Assembly (NCBI GenBank): GCA_021779665.1
Contig: JAJYAG010000007.1
Span: forward strand, 1-64,000
DNA: 64,000 nt
Reading direction: 5' to 3'
Source of the DNA: Bacteroidota bacterium
GTDB taxonomy: Bacteria; Bacteroidota; Bacteroidia; Bacteroidales; JAAUTT01
The first letter of the stretch is position 1. Each line of letters opens with the position of its first letter. The position numbers and the translations under genes were made by a program. The notes beneath the pieces are model-generated. The model had not been told where the DNA came from. It searched no databases and saw only the letters and a program-made list of their open reading frames with translations. Below are positions 18,086 through 27,247 of the stretch, one piece after another.

Positions 18086-19459
18086 ATGAATATAGAAAAT
18101 TTTAAAAATTACTTCTTTATAGGAATAGCAGGAACTGGCATGAGCGCCATTGCCCAGTATTTGCAAGGAATAGGCCGGAATGTAGCCGGATCAGACCGAC
18201 TTTTCAACCAAAATAACAAAATGCTGATCCAGGAACAATTCGAAAAGCAGGGAATCCAATGCTTTTTTCAGGATGGAACAGGCATTACTGCCGAAACTGA
18301 GGTTGTGGTTGTTTCAACAGCCATTGAAGAGAGTAATGTTGAGTACAGGAAAGCCGTTGAAATGGGCATTCCGGTAATGAAGAGGTCGGAACTGCTGGCT
18401 GCCATCTCATCAAGCAAAAGAACAATTGCCGTTGGAGGTACTTCTGGAAAGTCTACCACCACAGCCATGATATTCCATATATTACAGGAAAACGGTTATT
18501 CTCCTTCGTTAATGACGGGTGCCGGTTTAACAGCTTTGCAGAAGCAGGGCCTGCCCGGTAATGCATGGGTTGGCGAAAGTGATTGGCTGGTGATTGAGTC
18601 GGACGAATCAGATGGTTCTATTGTAAACTATTTTCCGGAAATTAGTGTTGTGCTAAATGTCGACCGCGATCATAAGGAATTCGAAGAGCTGATGCAGTTG
18701 TTTGCTACTTTTAAGGAGCATACACGTGGAAAGTTCATAGTAAATCACGATCACGCTTTGATACGAACGTTATCACAAAATTCAGCTATTGATTTTGGAA
18801 CAGTTCCGGGAGTTGGGTATCAGGGAAATGATTTTAAACAGGTTGGTTTTTCAATTCAATTTACTATCAATGGTGTTCCGTTCAAAATTCCGGTTATAGG
18901 CAAACACAATATGGAAAACGCCATGGCTGCTGTTGCTGTTTCGAATGTCATTGGAATTGATATCGAAAAAGCATCAAAGGCCCTGGAGAGTTATGTTGGG
19001 ATTTACCGGAGAACACAGCTTGTAGGCGAAAGTAATGGTATTTATGTTATTGATGACTTTGCGCATAATCCGGCCGAAGTCGCTGCCGCTGTTAAAGCCT
19101 GCCAGCAGATAGGGGAGCGGGTAATCGCCTGGTTTCAGCCACATGGATACGGTCCACTCAGGTTTATGCACGAGGAACTTGCTGAAAAGGTAACTGATAC
19201 ACTCAGGGAAAAGGATTGCTTTGTGATGTCGGATGTATATTATGCCGGAGGTACTGTAAACAGGGATATTGGTTCGGAAGTTGTTATTGCCGCTATTCAG
19301 CAAAATAAAAAAAATGCACTGCTCGTTACGGACAGATCCAGGCTCCCGGCAACATTTAAAAGTATGGTTCAGCCCGGCGATGTTATTTTGATGATGGGTG
19401 CCAGGGATCCTTCACTATCGGACTTTGCGGCAGAAGTTTTAGAAAATTTGAAATCATAA
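18086..19459 (+). CDS. Orphan MurC/Mpl-like Mur ligase
   Basis: The ATG at 18086 gives 457 residues (an alternative start lies 8 codons upstream). The N-terminal Rossmann domain has FIGIAGTGMSAIA and VAGSD; the central ATPase domain has the P-loop GGTSGKSTTTAM (about 117-128), where MurC proteins usually have GTHGKTTT; ESDESDGS (about 171-178) and VLNVDRDH follow; the third domain has GKHNMENAMAAVAV and DDFAHNPAEV. These enzymes join an amino acid or peptide to UDP-MurNAc. There is no cell-wall gene cluster around it, so it may be a paralogue for peptidoglycan recycling or another conjugate. The altered P-loop His-to-Ser is notable. Confidence 0.8.
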   Translation: MNIENFKNYFFIGIAGTGMSAIAQYLQGIGRNVAGSDRLFNQNNKMLIQEQFEKQGIQCFFQDGTGITAETEVVVVSTAIEESNVEYRKAVEMGIPVMKRSELLAAISSSKRTIAVGGTSGKSTTTAMIFHILQENGYSPSLMTGAGLTALQKQGLPGNAWVGESDWLVIESDESDGSIVNYFPEISVVLNVDRDHKEFEELMQLFATFKEHTRGKFIVNHDHALIRTLSQNSAIDFGTVPGVGYQGNDFKQVGFSIQFTINGVPFKIPVIGKHNMENAMAAVAVSNVIGIDIEKASKALESYVGIYRRTQLVGESNGIYVIDDFAHNPAEVAAAVKACQQIGERVIAWFQPHGYGPLRFMHEELAEKVTDTLREKDCFVMSDVYYAGGTVNRDIGSEVVIAAIQQNKKNALLVTDRSRLPATFKSMVQPGDVILMMGARDPSLSDFAAEVLENLKS

Positions 19460-19478
19460 AAATTCCTGTTCGATATTG

Positions 19479-19516
19479 GATCCGGACTGTGGTTTAGCAT
19501 TCGCAGACCGGATTTT
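19479..19516 (+). terminator. Terminator after the Mur-ligase-like gene
   Basis: gatccggactg (19479-19489) pairs with cagaccggatt (19504-19514) with one internal mismatch and a 14-base loop, followed by T residues. It starts 20 bases after the stop codon. Confidence 0.65.
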
Positions 19517-19599
19517 CCATTTTATATAAAACAAACTCCAAAATCTATATTGATTCACCCCGTTGCTAATGTTATTTTTGATTTTAGCCAGTAACTTCA

Positions 19600-19735
19600 G
19601 GAAGTTAGATAGGTTTTTAGGATTTAGGAACTTAGGAGACAGAAGATAAGTTCAGTTTTACTGCTTCAATTCTTTTATGAAGCCTAAACCTACAGCCTAA
19701 AACCTAACCGCCTAAAGCCTGACATTAGTAATAAC
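19600..19735. repeat. Degenerate TAGGTTTTAGG/CCTAAAACCTA repeat tract
   Basis: The left part reads like repeats of taggatttagg and the right part like its complement (agcctaaacctacagcctaa, aacctaaccgcctaaagcct), making a diffuse inverted repeat upstream of the rhamnose permease gene. It resembles other decayed repeat tracts in this window. Confidence 0.55.
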
Positions 19736-19749
19736 ATTTATCTATCTAC

Positions 19750-20775
19750 ATGGACTCACTACTTAGCATCGTTCTGATGGCTGTTGGAAGTATCTGCGCA
19801 GCCAGTTTTTATGTCCCCATCAAAAAAGTTAAAGGCTGGTCCTGGGAATCCTACTGGATCGTACAGGGATTATTTTCATGGATTATTGTTCCCATATTGT
19901 TTGCATGGATCACAACTCCTGCCGGTACTTTAGGTGATATCATCGGCAGTGTTCCCGGCTCTGTGCTTGGGTGGACCATCTTCTACGGAGCCCTTTGGGG
20001 TGTTGGAGGCCTTACTTTCGGTCTTAGTATGCGTTATCTCGGAGTTGCGCTGGGACAGTCTATCGCGCTTGGTTTGTGCGCTGCAATAGGAACGCTGATC
20101 CCCCCGATTATTAACGGTCAGAACCTGTTTGCCGATCGTTCTGGAATTCTTATGTTAATTGGTATTTCAGTTAGTTTGGCTGGTATTGCTACCATTGGTT
20201 ACGCCGCCGGATTAAAAAGCAAAGGTCTTTCGGAAGAAGAAAAGAAAGCTGCCGTTAAGGAATTTGCATTGAAGAAAGGGATTCTAATCGCGATACTGGC
20301 AGGGGTAATGAGTGCCTGCTTTAACTTCGGTCTTACTGCTGGAAAGCCATTACAGGAAGCTGCTTTAAATCTTGGAACCAATCCTTTGTTTGCTAAAAAT
20401 CCAGTGATTATGTTCGTTACTTTGGGTGGTTTCTTTACCAACCTCATCTATTGTGTATTTCTTAATATCAAAAATAAATCGGGCAAGGACTATCTTTCAG
20501 TTTCGTCTTCGGTGCTGGTTAACAATCTTATTTTTTCAGCCATTGCCGGTACCCTGTGGTATATGCAGTTTTTCTTTATGGGTATGGGCGAAAGTATGTT
20601 GCCTGCAGCCATGGTTGCTTTTGCATGGAGTATCCTTATGTCGATGAACATTGCCTTCAGTAATATCTGGGGAATTATTCTCAAGGAATGGAAGGGCGTC
20701 GATCGCAAAACAATCACTGTTTTGGTTATCGGTATTGTAGTGCTGGTGCTGTCGACTTTTGTGATAAAACTGTAG
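19750..20775 (+). CDS. rhaT: L-rhamnose/H+ symporter
   Basis: This 341-residue protein has about ten hydrophobic segments. MDSLLSIVLMAVGSICAASF, YVPIKKVKGWSWESYWIVQG and WGVGGLTFGLSMRYLGVALG are characteristic of the RhaT permease family, part of the drug/metabolite superfamily, which brings L-rhamnose through the inner membrane with protons. It is the first gene of the rhamnose catabolic cluster and is followed by mutarotase, isomerase and kinase genes on the same strand. The gap to the next gene holds a repeat element. The terminal GIILKEWKGVDRKT is also typical. Confidence 0.92.
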   Translation: MDSLLSIVLMAVGSICAASFYVPIKKVKGWSWESYWIVQGLFSWIIVPILFAWITTPAGTLGDIIGSVPGSVLGWTIFYGALWGVGGLTFGLSMRYLGVALGQSIALGLCAAIGTLIPPIINGQNLFADRSGILMLIGISVSLAGIATIGYAAGLKSKGLSEEEKKAAVKEFALKKGILIAILAGVMSACFNFGLTAGKPLQEAALNLGTNPLFAKNPVIMFVTLGGFFTNLIYCVFLNIKNKSGKDYLSVSSSVLVNNLIFSAIAGTLWYMQFFFMGMGESMLPAAMVAFAWSILMSMNIAFSNIWGIILKEWKGVDRKTITVLVIGIVVLVLSTFVIKL

Positions 20776-20783
20776 ACTAAGCA

Positions 20784-20878
20784 ACCTCACCCCCGGCCCC
20801 TCTCCTGAAAGTAGAGGGGAGGAGATACTGCCTGTATTCAAGTCCTTCTCCTTTAGGAGAAGGACTTAGGATGAGGTA
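20784..20878. repeat. Double-hairpin repeat between rhaT and the mutarotase gene
   Basis: Two hairpins lie here: cccctc with gaggg(g) (about 20797-20820) and a 13-base perfect stem aagtccttctcct (20840-20852) with 20855-20867. The tract begins cctcacccccggcccctctc and ends ggatgaggt, so its ends are also complementary. It is of the dispersed CTCACCCCCGG type and could attenuate transcription within the operon. Confidence 0.7.
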
Positions 20879-20914
20879 ATACTTAAAAATAAATGACATT
20901 AAAACTCAACGAAT

Positions 20915-21229
20915 ATGGCAAAACTTGCATTTAAAATGAAGCTTTACCCTGGTATGAAAGAGGAGTATAAGCGCCGTCACAACGAGATATGGCCCGAGCT
21001 TGTAAAACTTCTGCACGATAACGGAGTGAGCGACTACTATATCTTCCTCGACGAAGAGACCAACTTTTTATTTGCGGTTCAGAATCAGGACGGCGAAAAA
21101 GGTTCTCAGGATCTAGGGCAAACCGAAATAGTACAAAGATGGTGGAAATACATGGCTGATATCATGGAGACTAACCCCGATAATTCACCCATCTCAACTC
21201 CGCTCGAACAGGTATTTTATATGAAGTAA
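20915..21229 (+). CDS. rhaM: L-rhamnose mutarotase
   Basis: This 104-residue protein matches the RhaM/RhaU family throughout: KMKLYPGMKEEYKRRHNEIW with the conserved His (about 22), NGVSDYYIFLDEETNFLFAV and the end segment WKYMADIMETNP. The enzyme interconverts alpha and beta anomers of L-rhamnose, supplying the form used by the isomerase. It belongs to the ferredoxin-like dimeric barrel fold. The isomerase gene begins 19 bases downstream, so both are in one transcript. Confidence 0.93.
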   Translation: MAKLAFKMKLYPGMKEEYKRRHNEIWPELVKLLHDNGVSDYYIFLDEETNFLFAVQNQDGEKGSQDLGQTEIVQRWWKYMADIMETNPDNSPISTPLEQVFYMK

Positions 21230-21248
21230 CAACATAAAATCTTACGAT

Positions 21249-22514
21249 ATGAACAAAGAACAAGTATTGAAGGCATACGAAAATGCAAAGGCACAATATG
21301 CTGCCCTTGGAGTAAATACCGATGAGGCTCTTGAAAAACTCAATCAGGTAAAAATTAGTCTGCATTGCTGGCAAACCGACGATGTGGGTGGTTTCGAAAC
21401 TCCCGATGCCGAACTTGGCGGCGGGGGTATTCAGGTAACCGGTAACTATCCCGGTAAAGCCCGCACTATTGCTCAGTTGCGTCAGGATATTGAAAAGGTG
21501 ATGAGCCTTCTTCCCGGCAAGCAACGCCTTAACCTCCATGCTATCTATGGCGATTTCCAGGGACAAAAGGTTGACCGCGACCAGATCGATGTAAAGCATT
21601 TTCAATCGTGGATCGACTGGGCTAAAAAGCTGGGTACCGGCCTCGACTTCAACCCTACCTGTTTCTCACATCCTTATGCCGATGACGGATTTACCCTGTC
21701 GAGCAAAAACGAGAAATACCGTAAGTTCTGGGTAGATCACGTAAAACTCACCCGTAAAATTGCTGCCGAAATGGGTAAGCAGCTTGGAACTCCATGCGTT
21801 AACAACATCTGGATCCCCGACGGTTCGAAAGACACTCCGGTTGATCGCAATACCCACCGTGCCTTGTTGAAAAAATCGCTCGATGAAATTTTTACAGTTG
21901 ATTATCCAAAGGAATATCTGAAGGATGCTGTAGAAAGTAAGCTCTTTGGTATAGGTTCTGAAGCGATGGTTGTTGGATCGCACGAATTCTACCTCGGCTA
22001 TGCCATCAAAAATAATAAGCTTATCTGTCTGGATAACGGCCATTTCCATCCGACAGAACAGGTGGGCGATAAGATTTCGTCTGTTTTACAGTTTGTAGAC
22101 GAACTGTTATTGCACGTAACCCGTGGTGTTCGTTGGGACAGCGACCATGTGGTTATCTTCAACGACGAAATTCAGCTGATAGCCCAGGAAATTGTCCGTG
22201 CCAACGCTTTGGGTCGTGTTAACATTGGCTTGGATTATTTCGACGCAAGTCTTAACCGTATCGGAGCTTATGTGGTTGGTGTACGTGCCGCCCAACTTGC
22301 CTTCCTGTTTGCCTTGCTCGAACCTACAGCAAAATTGCGGGAATTTGAGACCCAGGGTAAAAACTTCGAACGTCTTGCTTATCTCGAATTGCTTAAGACC
22401 AAACCATTTGGCGCTGTTTACGAATATTACTGTTTGATGAACAATGTTCCTGTTGGAGAGGATTATATCGCCGAAGTTCAAAATTACGAAAAGAGTGTTC
22501 TGAGTTTGCGTTAG
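21249..22514 (+). CDS. rhaA: L-rhamnose isomerase
   Basis: This 421-residue protein has the RhaA-type features: VKISLHCWQTDDVGGFE (about 34-50), GIQVTGNYPGKARTIAQLR, KRLNLHAIYGDF and near the end GLDYFDASLNRIGAYVVG. These match the Escherichia coli-type enzyme, which converts L-rhamnose to L-rhamnulose in the cytoplasm with divalent metal. The length equals the family norm of about 420. It follows the mutarotase gene and precedes a terminator and the kinase gene. Confidence 0.95.
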   Translation: MNKEQVLKAYENAKAQYAALGVNTDEALEKLNQVKISLHCWQTDDVGGFETPDAELGGGGIQVTGNYPGKARTIAQLRQDIEKVMSLLPGKQRLNLHAIYGDFQGQKVDRDQIDVKHFQSWIDWAKKLGTGLDFNPTCFSHPYADDGFTLSSKNEKYRKFWVDHVKLTRKIAAEMGKQLGTPCVNNIWIPDGSKDTPVDRNTHRALLKKSLDEIFTVDYPKEYLKDAVESKLFGIGSEAMVVGSHEFYLGYAIKNNKLICLDNGHFHPTEQVGDKISSVLQFVDELLLHVTRGVRWDSDHVVIFNDEIQLIAQEIVRANALGRVNIGLDYFDASLNRIGAYVVGVRAAQLAFLFALLEPTAKLREFETQGKNFERLAYLELLKTKPFGAVYEYYCLMNNVPVGEDYIAEVQNYEKSVLSLR

Positions 22515-22526
22515 TTAATTTTGTAC

Positions 22527-22567
22527 ATTCACACAGGGCTAATATCTGTCCTGTGTGAATTTTTTTA
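22527..22567 (+). terminator. Strong terminator between rhaA and the kinase gene
   Basis: attcacacagg (22527-22537) pairs perfectly with cctgtgtgaat (22550-22560) and is followed by TTTTTTT (22561-22566 region). It starts 13 bases after the rhaA stop codon, so transcription of the kinase gene must read through it or start anew. Confidence 0.85.
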
Positions 22568-22589
22568 CTGACTACCAATCTGCTAAGTT

Positions 22590-22626
22590 TGGCTGTGGAC
22601 TGTGGTCAGTCGTCTGTGGACTTTCA
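22590..22626. repeat. Degenerate GTGGACTGTGG tract before the kinase gene
   Basis: Low-complexity sequence ggctgtggactgtggtcagt and cgtctgtggacttt is related to the tracts at 24000-24088, 31305-31402 and 46321-46350. It occupies the 5' region just ahead of the kinase ATG. Confidence 0.6.
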
Positions 22627-22638
22627 AAATATTACCTT

Positions 22639-23997
22639 ATGATTGATGTAATTGCTGTTTTTGATATTGGGAAAACCAATAAGAAAATTTTATTATTTGA
22701 TAAGAATCTGAAGCTTGTGTTTCAGCAGGAACAGATGCTCGAGGAAATTAAGGACGACGACGGGTTTGCCTGCGACGATATCGATAAAATTGAAAAATGG
22801 ATGGTCGATACCGTCAAAAATCTGGTTGCCGGAAGTGAATACAACATCAAAGCAGTGAACTTCGCCACCTATGGAGCCTCGCAGGCTTATCTTGATGAGC
22901 AGGGTAAAAGACTGACTCCGGTTTACAATTATCTAAAACCTATGCCTCCTGCTGTTTTGGAAGGTTTTTACGAGAAATACGGCGGTGTGGAAGAATTTTG
23001 CCGCAAAACGGCATCGCCCGCCATGGGTATGCTAAACTCCGGTTTGCAGACCTTGTGGCTGATGAAAGAGAAACCGGCCGTTTATGCAAAGGTGAAGACT
23101 GTTATTAATTTCCCTCAGTACCTGAGCTATTGTTTTACAGGAAAAGTGCTTTCGGAGTATACCTATCTGGGTTGTCATACCTCGCTCTGGGATTTCGATA
23201 ACATGCAATATCATAAATGGTTAAAGGATTACGGCATCAGCCTCCCAGAGCCTGTTGAGAGTGGAATTACAAACCCTGTTTCCATTGAAGGTAAAAAAGT
23301 TGAAATCGGTATTGGCATTCACGACAGTTCAGCCTCGCTGGTCCCATATTTTACTGTGAGCAAAGATCCTTTTGTGCTGCTATCCACAGGTACATGGTTT
23401 GTGGTGATGAATCCATTTAACGGAGAACCATTAACAGCCGAGCAACTGAGGAGCAACGGACTGGCATATATGTCGGTGTACAAAAAGCCGGTGAAGTCGT
23501 CTCTTTTGTTCCTGGGTTTTGTGCATCAGGTAAATGCAAAGAATATCTCCGATTTCTTCTGTGTGGAAGAAGACTTTTTCAAGAAGGTAAAACTTGATGA
23601 AGCTTTACTTAAAAAAATGCTGGCAACAGATCAGATATTCTTCAAAAAAGGTATTCCCTCCGACCATGTGGATAAGGAAGTTGATCTCGAGCAATTTAGC
23701 TCTGCAGATGAAGCCTATCACCAGATGGTAGTCGATTTAACCCGGGTTGCGGTGAATGCATTTAAGATGGTGCTTGCCAAGAATGATACAACCAAAACTG
23801 TCTATATATCCGGAGGTTTTGCACGTAACACCATTTTCACCCGGTTAATGGCCACCATGCTCCCCGACAAAAAGGTTTACACATCCGAAATTGACAATGC
23901 TACCGCCCTCGGCGCCGCACTGGCAATCTGGAAGAATGCCTACGGCGTTGATGCGCCTTTGACTGATTTGGGATTGAATGAGATAAAAGAATTATAA
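22639..23997 (+). CDS. rhaB: FGGY-family carbohydrate kinase, probable L-rhamnulokinase
   Basis: The ATG at 22639 gives 452 residues; the frame is open upstream to 22555, but that part is terminator and repeat tract. VFDIGKTNKKILLFD (about 6-20) is the first phosphate-binding hairpin, LLSTGTWFVVMNP (about 250-262) the second, and YISGGFARNTIFTRLM with ATALGAALAIW the C-terminal ATP-binding part of the FGGY fold. In the rhamnose cluster it should phosphorylate L-rhamnulose at C1 using ATP. The family also contains fuculo- and xylulokinases, so the substrate is inferred from context. Confidence 0.85.
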   Translation: MIDVIAVFDIGKTNKKILLFDKNLKLVFQQEQMLEEIKDDDGFACDDIDKIEKWMVDTVKNLVAGSEYNIKAVNFATYGASQAYLDEQGKRLTPVYNYLKPMPPAVLEGFYEKYGGVEEFCRKTASPAMGMLNSGLQTLWLMKEKPAVYAKVKTVINFPQYLSYCFTGKVLSEYTYLGCHTSLWDFDNMQYHKWLKDYGISLPEPVESGITNPVSIEGKKVEIGIGIHDSSASLVPYFTVSKDPFVLLSTGTWFVVMNPFNGEPLTAEQLRSNGLAYMSVYKKPVKSSLLFLGFVHQVNAKNISDFFCVEEDFFKKVKLDEALLKKMLATDQIFFKKGIPSDHVDKEVDLEQFSSADEAYHQMVVDLTRVAVNAFKMVLAKNDTTKTVYISGGFARNTIFTRLMATMLPDKKVYTSEIDNATALGAALAIWKNAYGVDAPLTDLGLNEIKEL

Positions 23998-23999
23998 GT

Positions 24000-24088
24000 C
24001 CACAGTCGTCGGACCACAGACCACAGCTATACAGCCACCAGAAATTGGCTGTTTGCCGTGGACAGTGGTCTGGCGACCGAGGACCAAG
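24000..24088. repeat. Degenerate GTGGACAGTGG tract before the rhamnosidase gene
   Basis: Sequence of the ccacagtcgtcggaccacag type is followed by its approximate complement (ccgtggacagtggtctggcg) around 24060, making a loose inverted repeat. It fills the 117-base gap between the kinase and rhamnosidase genes. Confidence 0.6.
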
Positions 24089-24113
24089 TATTTTAAACTT
24101 AACTACTAACATT

Positions 24114-27110
24114 ATGAAAAGATCAGGTATTCTTGTTTTGATTTTATTTTCATTTTTTGTTTCTGTAACGGCTCAGGTGAAGCTGCAGAAGCTAACTGTA
24201 GAGAATCTGACCAACCCTGTAGGACTGGATGTTAAGCAGCCGCGCTTTGGCTGGCAGTTGGTCAGCGATAAACGTAACACTACCCAAACGGCTTACGAAA
24301 TCTGGGTGGGCGAAACTCCCGAATCACTTGCAGGAGGTAAGAACCTCGTATGGAAATCGGGTAAGGTTATGTCGGACGCCTCCATACATGTTCCATATGC
24401 AGGTTCCGATCTGGCATCCAACAAAAAATACTTCTGGAAAGTAAAAGTGTGGGATAATAACGGCAAAGCTTCCGACTGGAGTGCTGTTGCATCGTGGCAC
24501 ACAGCTTTTTTCAATACCACCGACTGGAAAGCAAAGTGGATTGCTCCGGGTTATGTGGAAGACTCGGTGATGCGTCCCAGTCCTATGTTCCGTAAAAAGT
24601 TCACTTCTTCCAAGAAGATAGCTTCCGCCATGGCTTATATCACCGCTCATGGTATGTACGAAGCTATGATCAACGGCAAAAGGGTAGGAGATGCTTATCT
24701 CACTCCCGGCTGGACTGCCTACAAAAAACGTTTGCAATACCAGGTTTTCGATGTGACAAACCTTTTGACCCAGGGCGAAAATGCCATTGGTGTTACCTTG
24801 GGCAGCGGATGGTACCGCGGTATCATTGGCTTTACAAACAATAAAAATGTTTATGGAAAGGATATTGCACTGCTGTTGCAGATTAACATCACCTATGCAG
24901 ATGGTACTACAGAAACTGTAATTTCCGACGAAAGCTGGAAATCATCTACAGGGCCTATCCTCTATGCTGAAATTTATAACGGTGAAACTTACGATGCCCG
25001 TCTGGAGAAAAAAGGATGGTCGTTACCCGGTTATAACGACTCCGATTGGAGCGGTGTAAAGGTTGCCAATATTTCCAAAAACGAGTTGATTGCAACTTAC
25101 AACGAGATGGTTAAGAAGCATGAGACATTTGTTCCTGTAAAAGTACTCACCACGCCCAAAGGAGAAAAAGTTATTGACTTCGGTCAGAACCTCGTTGGCT
25201 GGGTTGTTGTAAAAGCGAGCGGCAAAGCTGGCGATAAGATCAGGATTACCCATGCAGAAGTGCTGGATAAGGAAGGTAATTTTTATACCACCAACCTGCG
25301 TGCCGCTAAATCGGAGGCTAACTATACATTAAAAGGCGAAGGTGTTGAGGTGTTTGAGCCTCACTTTACCTGGCATGGTTTCCGTTATATACGTATCGAA
25401 GGTTATCCCGGCGATATCAAACCTGAAAACTTCACTGCAGTGGCATTGTATTCTGATATGGAGCCCACAGGAACATTTACCTCGTCGCATGCGCTTATCA
25501 ACCAGCTGCAGCATAACATTCAGTGGGGACAAAGAGGTAATTTCCTCGATGTGCCAACCGATTGTCCGCAACGTGACGAACGTTTGGGTTGGACCGGAGA
25601 TGCTCAGGCATTTTCGCGTACAGCGTCCTTCAATATGAATGTAAATAATTTCTTTGCCAAGTGGCTGAAAGATCTGGAAGCTGATCAGGTGGATGGTGCC
25701 GTGCCTTTTGTCGTTCCCAATGTTTTGGGATCGACAGTGAGCAGTGCCGGTTGGGCCGATGTGGCAACCATTGCTCCCTGGAATATGTACCTTGCTTATG
25801 GCGACAAGAGAATTCTTGAAAACCAGTATGCAAGTATGAAAGCCTATGTGGAAAGCATTCGCAGAACAGCAAAAGATAACCTCTGGAATACAGGTTTTCA
25901 CTTTGGCGACTGGCTTTTCTACCGTCCCGATGACGATAACGACGGTCGTGCTGCTGTTACTGATAAATACCTTATTTCGCAATGTTTTTATGCCAATTCC
26001 ACACAGCTGCTGATCAATGCCGCCAATGTTCTTGGGAAAACTGAAGATGTGGCAGCTTATACAGCACTTCTTAAAAATATCAAGGATGCATTTATGAAGG
26101 AATATGTTACTCCCAACGGCCGCCTTGTTTCCAGCACCCAAACAGCTTATGTGCTGGCGCTCAATTTCGATATGTTACCCGAAAACCTGAGAGCTCAGGC
26201 TGCAGAAAGACTTGCAACCAATGTGAAGAGCTATGGCAACCATCTTACGACCGGTTTCTTAGGCACGCCTTATTTGTGTCATGTGTTAACCCGTTTTGGA
26301 TATCTGGATATCGCTTATAAGTTGCTTCTGCAGGAATCATATCCATCATGGCTGTATCCTGTAAAAATGGGTGCTACAACCATCTGGGAACGCTGGGATG
26401 GTCAAAAGCCCGACGGCAGCTTTCAGACTCCCGGAATGAACTCTTTCAACCACTATGCTTATGGTGCTATTGGCGATTGGATGTACCGTGTTATGGTGGG
26501 CCTTGATACTTACGAAGATGGTGTCGGATACAAACATATCCGCATCAAACCAAACATTGGCGGCGGTTTTACAAATGCCTCGGCAAGTTTGATTACCTAT
26601 TACGGAAAAGTAAGCAGCGGCTGGAAAATTCAGAATAACACCATTACCATGGATATTGAAATTCCGGTTAACACTACTGCAACCGTTTATGCTCCTGCCC
26701 AGTCAGCCGATGCAATGATGGAAGGTGGAAAAGCGCTTTCGTTAAATAAGGACATCAAAGTTCAGGGTACAGAAAAAGGATATATTGTGGTGAATATTGG
26801 ATCGGGCAAATATCAGTTCTCGGCCGAAAATCCACAGTTGGTAGCTGCAAATATCAACCTCGATGAGTATGTCGGCAAATATACAATCACCGGCGGAATG
26901 GTGCCTGAGGTTGTTGTTTCCATAAAGGACGGGAAATTGTTTATCAATGCCCGGGAAAATACAGGAGCATTGGATCCGATTTCCAGCTCCCGCGATCAGT
27001 TTACAACATCCGACGGATCCACGGCTGTTTTTAGCCGTAACGATCAGAACAGGGTTAACAAACTGAAAATAAAAATCCTCGGCATGGATTACGAAGGCGT
27101 AAGGAAATAG
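24114..27110 (+). CDS. GH78 alpha-L-rhamnosidase, secreted
   Basis: The ATG at 24114 gives 998 residues with a signal peptide (about 1-22). The frame extends upstream only through a repeat tract. An N-terminal Fn3-type domain (about 25-135) is followed by the rhamnosidase N domain (AMINGKRVGDAYLTPGWTAY), a concanavalin-like domain and the (alpha/alpha)6 barrel. There, DCPQRDERLGWTGDAQ (about 487-502) carries the conserved Asp, Glu and Asp, and TTIWERWDG (about 756) carries the general acid/base candidate Glu. A C-terminal beta domain follows, and about 80 extra residues end the protein. It would release L-rhamnose from glycans or glycosides, feeding the transporter and catabolic genes upstream. 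Confidence 0.93.
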   Translation: MKRSGILVLILFSFFVSVTAQVKLQKLTVENLTNPVGLDVKQPRFGWQLVSDKRNTTQTAYEIWVGETPESLAGGKNLVWKSGKVMSDASIHVPYAGSDLASNKKYFWKVKVWDNNGKASDWSAVASWHTAFFNTTDWKAKWIAPGYVEDSVMRPSPMFRKKFTSSKKIASAMAYITAHGMYEAMINGKRVGDAYLTPGWTAYKKRLQYQVFDVTNLLTQGENAIGVTLGSGWYRGIIGFTNNKNVYGKDIALLLQINITYADGTTETVISDESWKSSTGPILYAEIYNGETYDARLEKKGWSLPGYNDSDWSGVKVANISKNELIATYNEMVKKHETFVPVKVLTTPKGEKVIDFGQNLVGWVVVKASGKAGDKIRITHAEVLDKEGNFYTTNLRAAKSEANYTLKGEGVEVFEPHFTWHGFRYIRIEGYPGDIKPENFTAVALYSDMEPTGTFTSSHALINQLQHNIQWGQRGNFLDVPTDCPQRDERLGWTGDAQAFSRTASFNMNVNNFFAKWLKDLEADQVDGAVPFVVPNVLGSTVSSAGWADVATIAPWNMYLAYGDKRILENQYASMKAYVESIRRTAKDNLWNTGFHFGDWLFYRPDDDNDGRAAVTDKYLISQCFYANSTQLLINAANVLGKTEDVAAYTALLKNIKDAFMKEYVTPNGRLVSSTQTAYVLALNFDMLPENLRAQAAERLATNVKSYGNHLTTGFLGTPYLCHVLTRFGYLDIAYKLLLQESYPSWLYPVKMGATTIWERWDGQKPDGSFQTPGMNSFNHYAYGAIGDWMYRVMVGLDTYEDGVGYKHIRIKPNIGGGFTNASASLITYYGKVSSGWKIQNNTITMDIEIPVNTTATVYAPAQSADAMMEGGKALSLNKDIKVQGTEKGYIVVNIGSGKYQFSAENPQLVAANINLDEYVGKYTITGGMVPEVVVSIKDGKLFINARENTGALDPISSSRDQFTTSDGSTAVFSRNDQNRVNKLKIKILGMDYEGVRK

Positions 27111-27130
27111 CAATAATATTTTTTAAGGCT

Positions 27131-27162
27131 GGGCGGTGCATCGTATGTATCGCCCTGTTTTT
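27131..27162 (+). terminator. Terminator after the rhamnosidase gene
   Basis: gggcggtgcat (27131-27141) pairs with atgtatcgccc (27145-27155) with two G-U pairs and a 3-base loop, followed by TGTTTTTAT. It begins 21 bases after the stop codon. Confidence 0.75.
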
Positions 27163-27247
27163 ATATCCGCTGGTTTGTTAGAAGTATCTTTCCCTCGGAT
27201 CTTTTTTGTAATTTCGGAATATCTTTACTTAAAACTTAACCATAACG

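Noticed and set aside
25329-26141. 270-codon open frame antisense to the rhamnosidase gene
   Set aside because: The plus-strand frame encodes clear GH78 catalytic motifs; the antisense frame is a shadow produced by its codon use.
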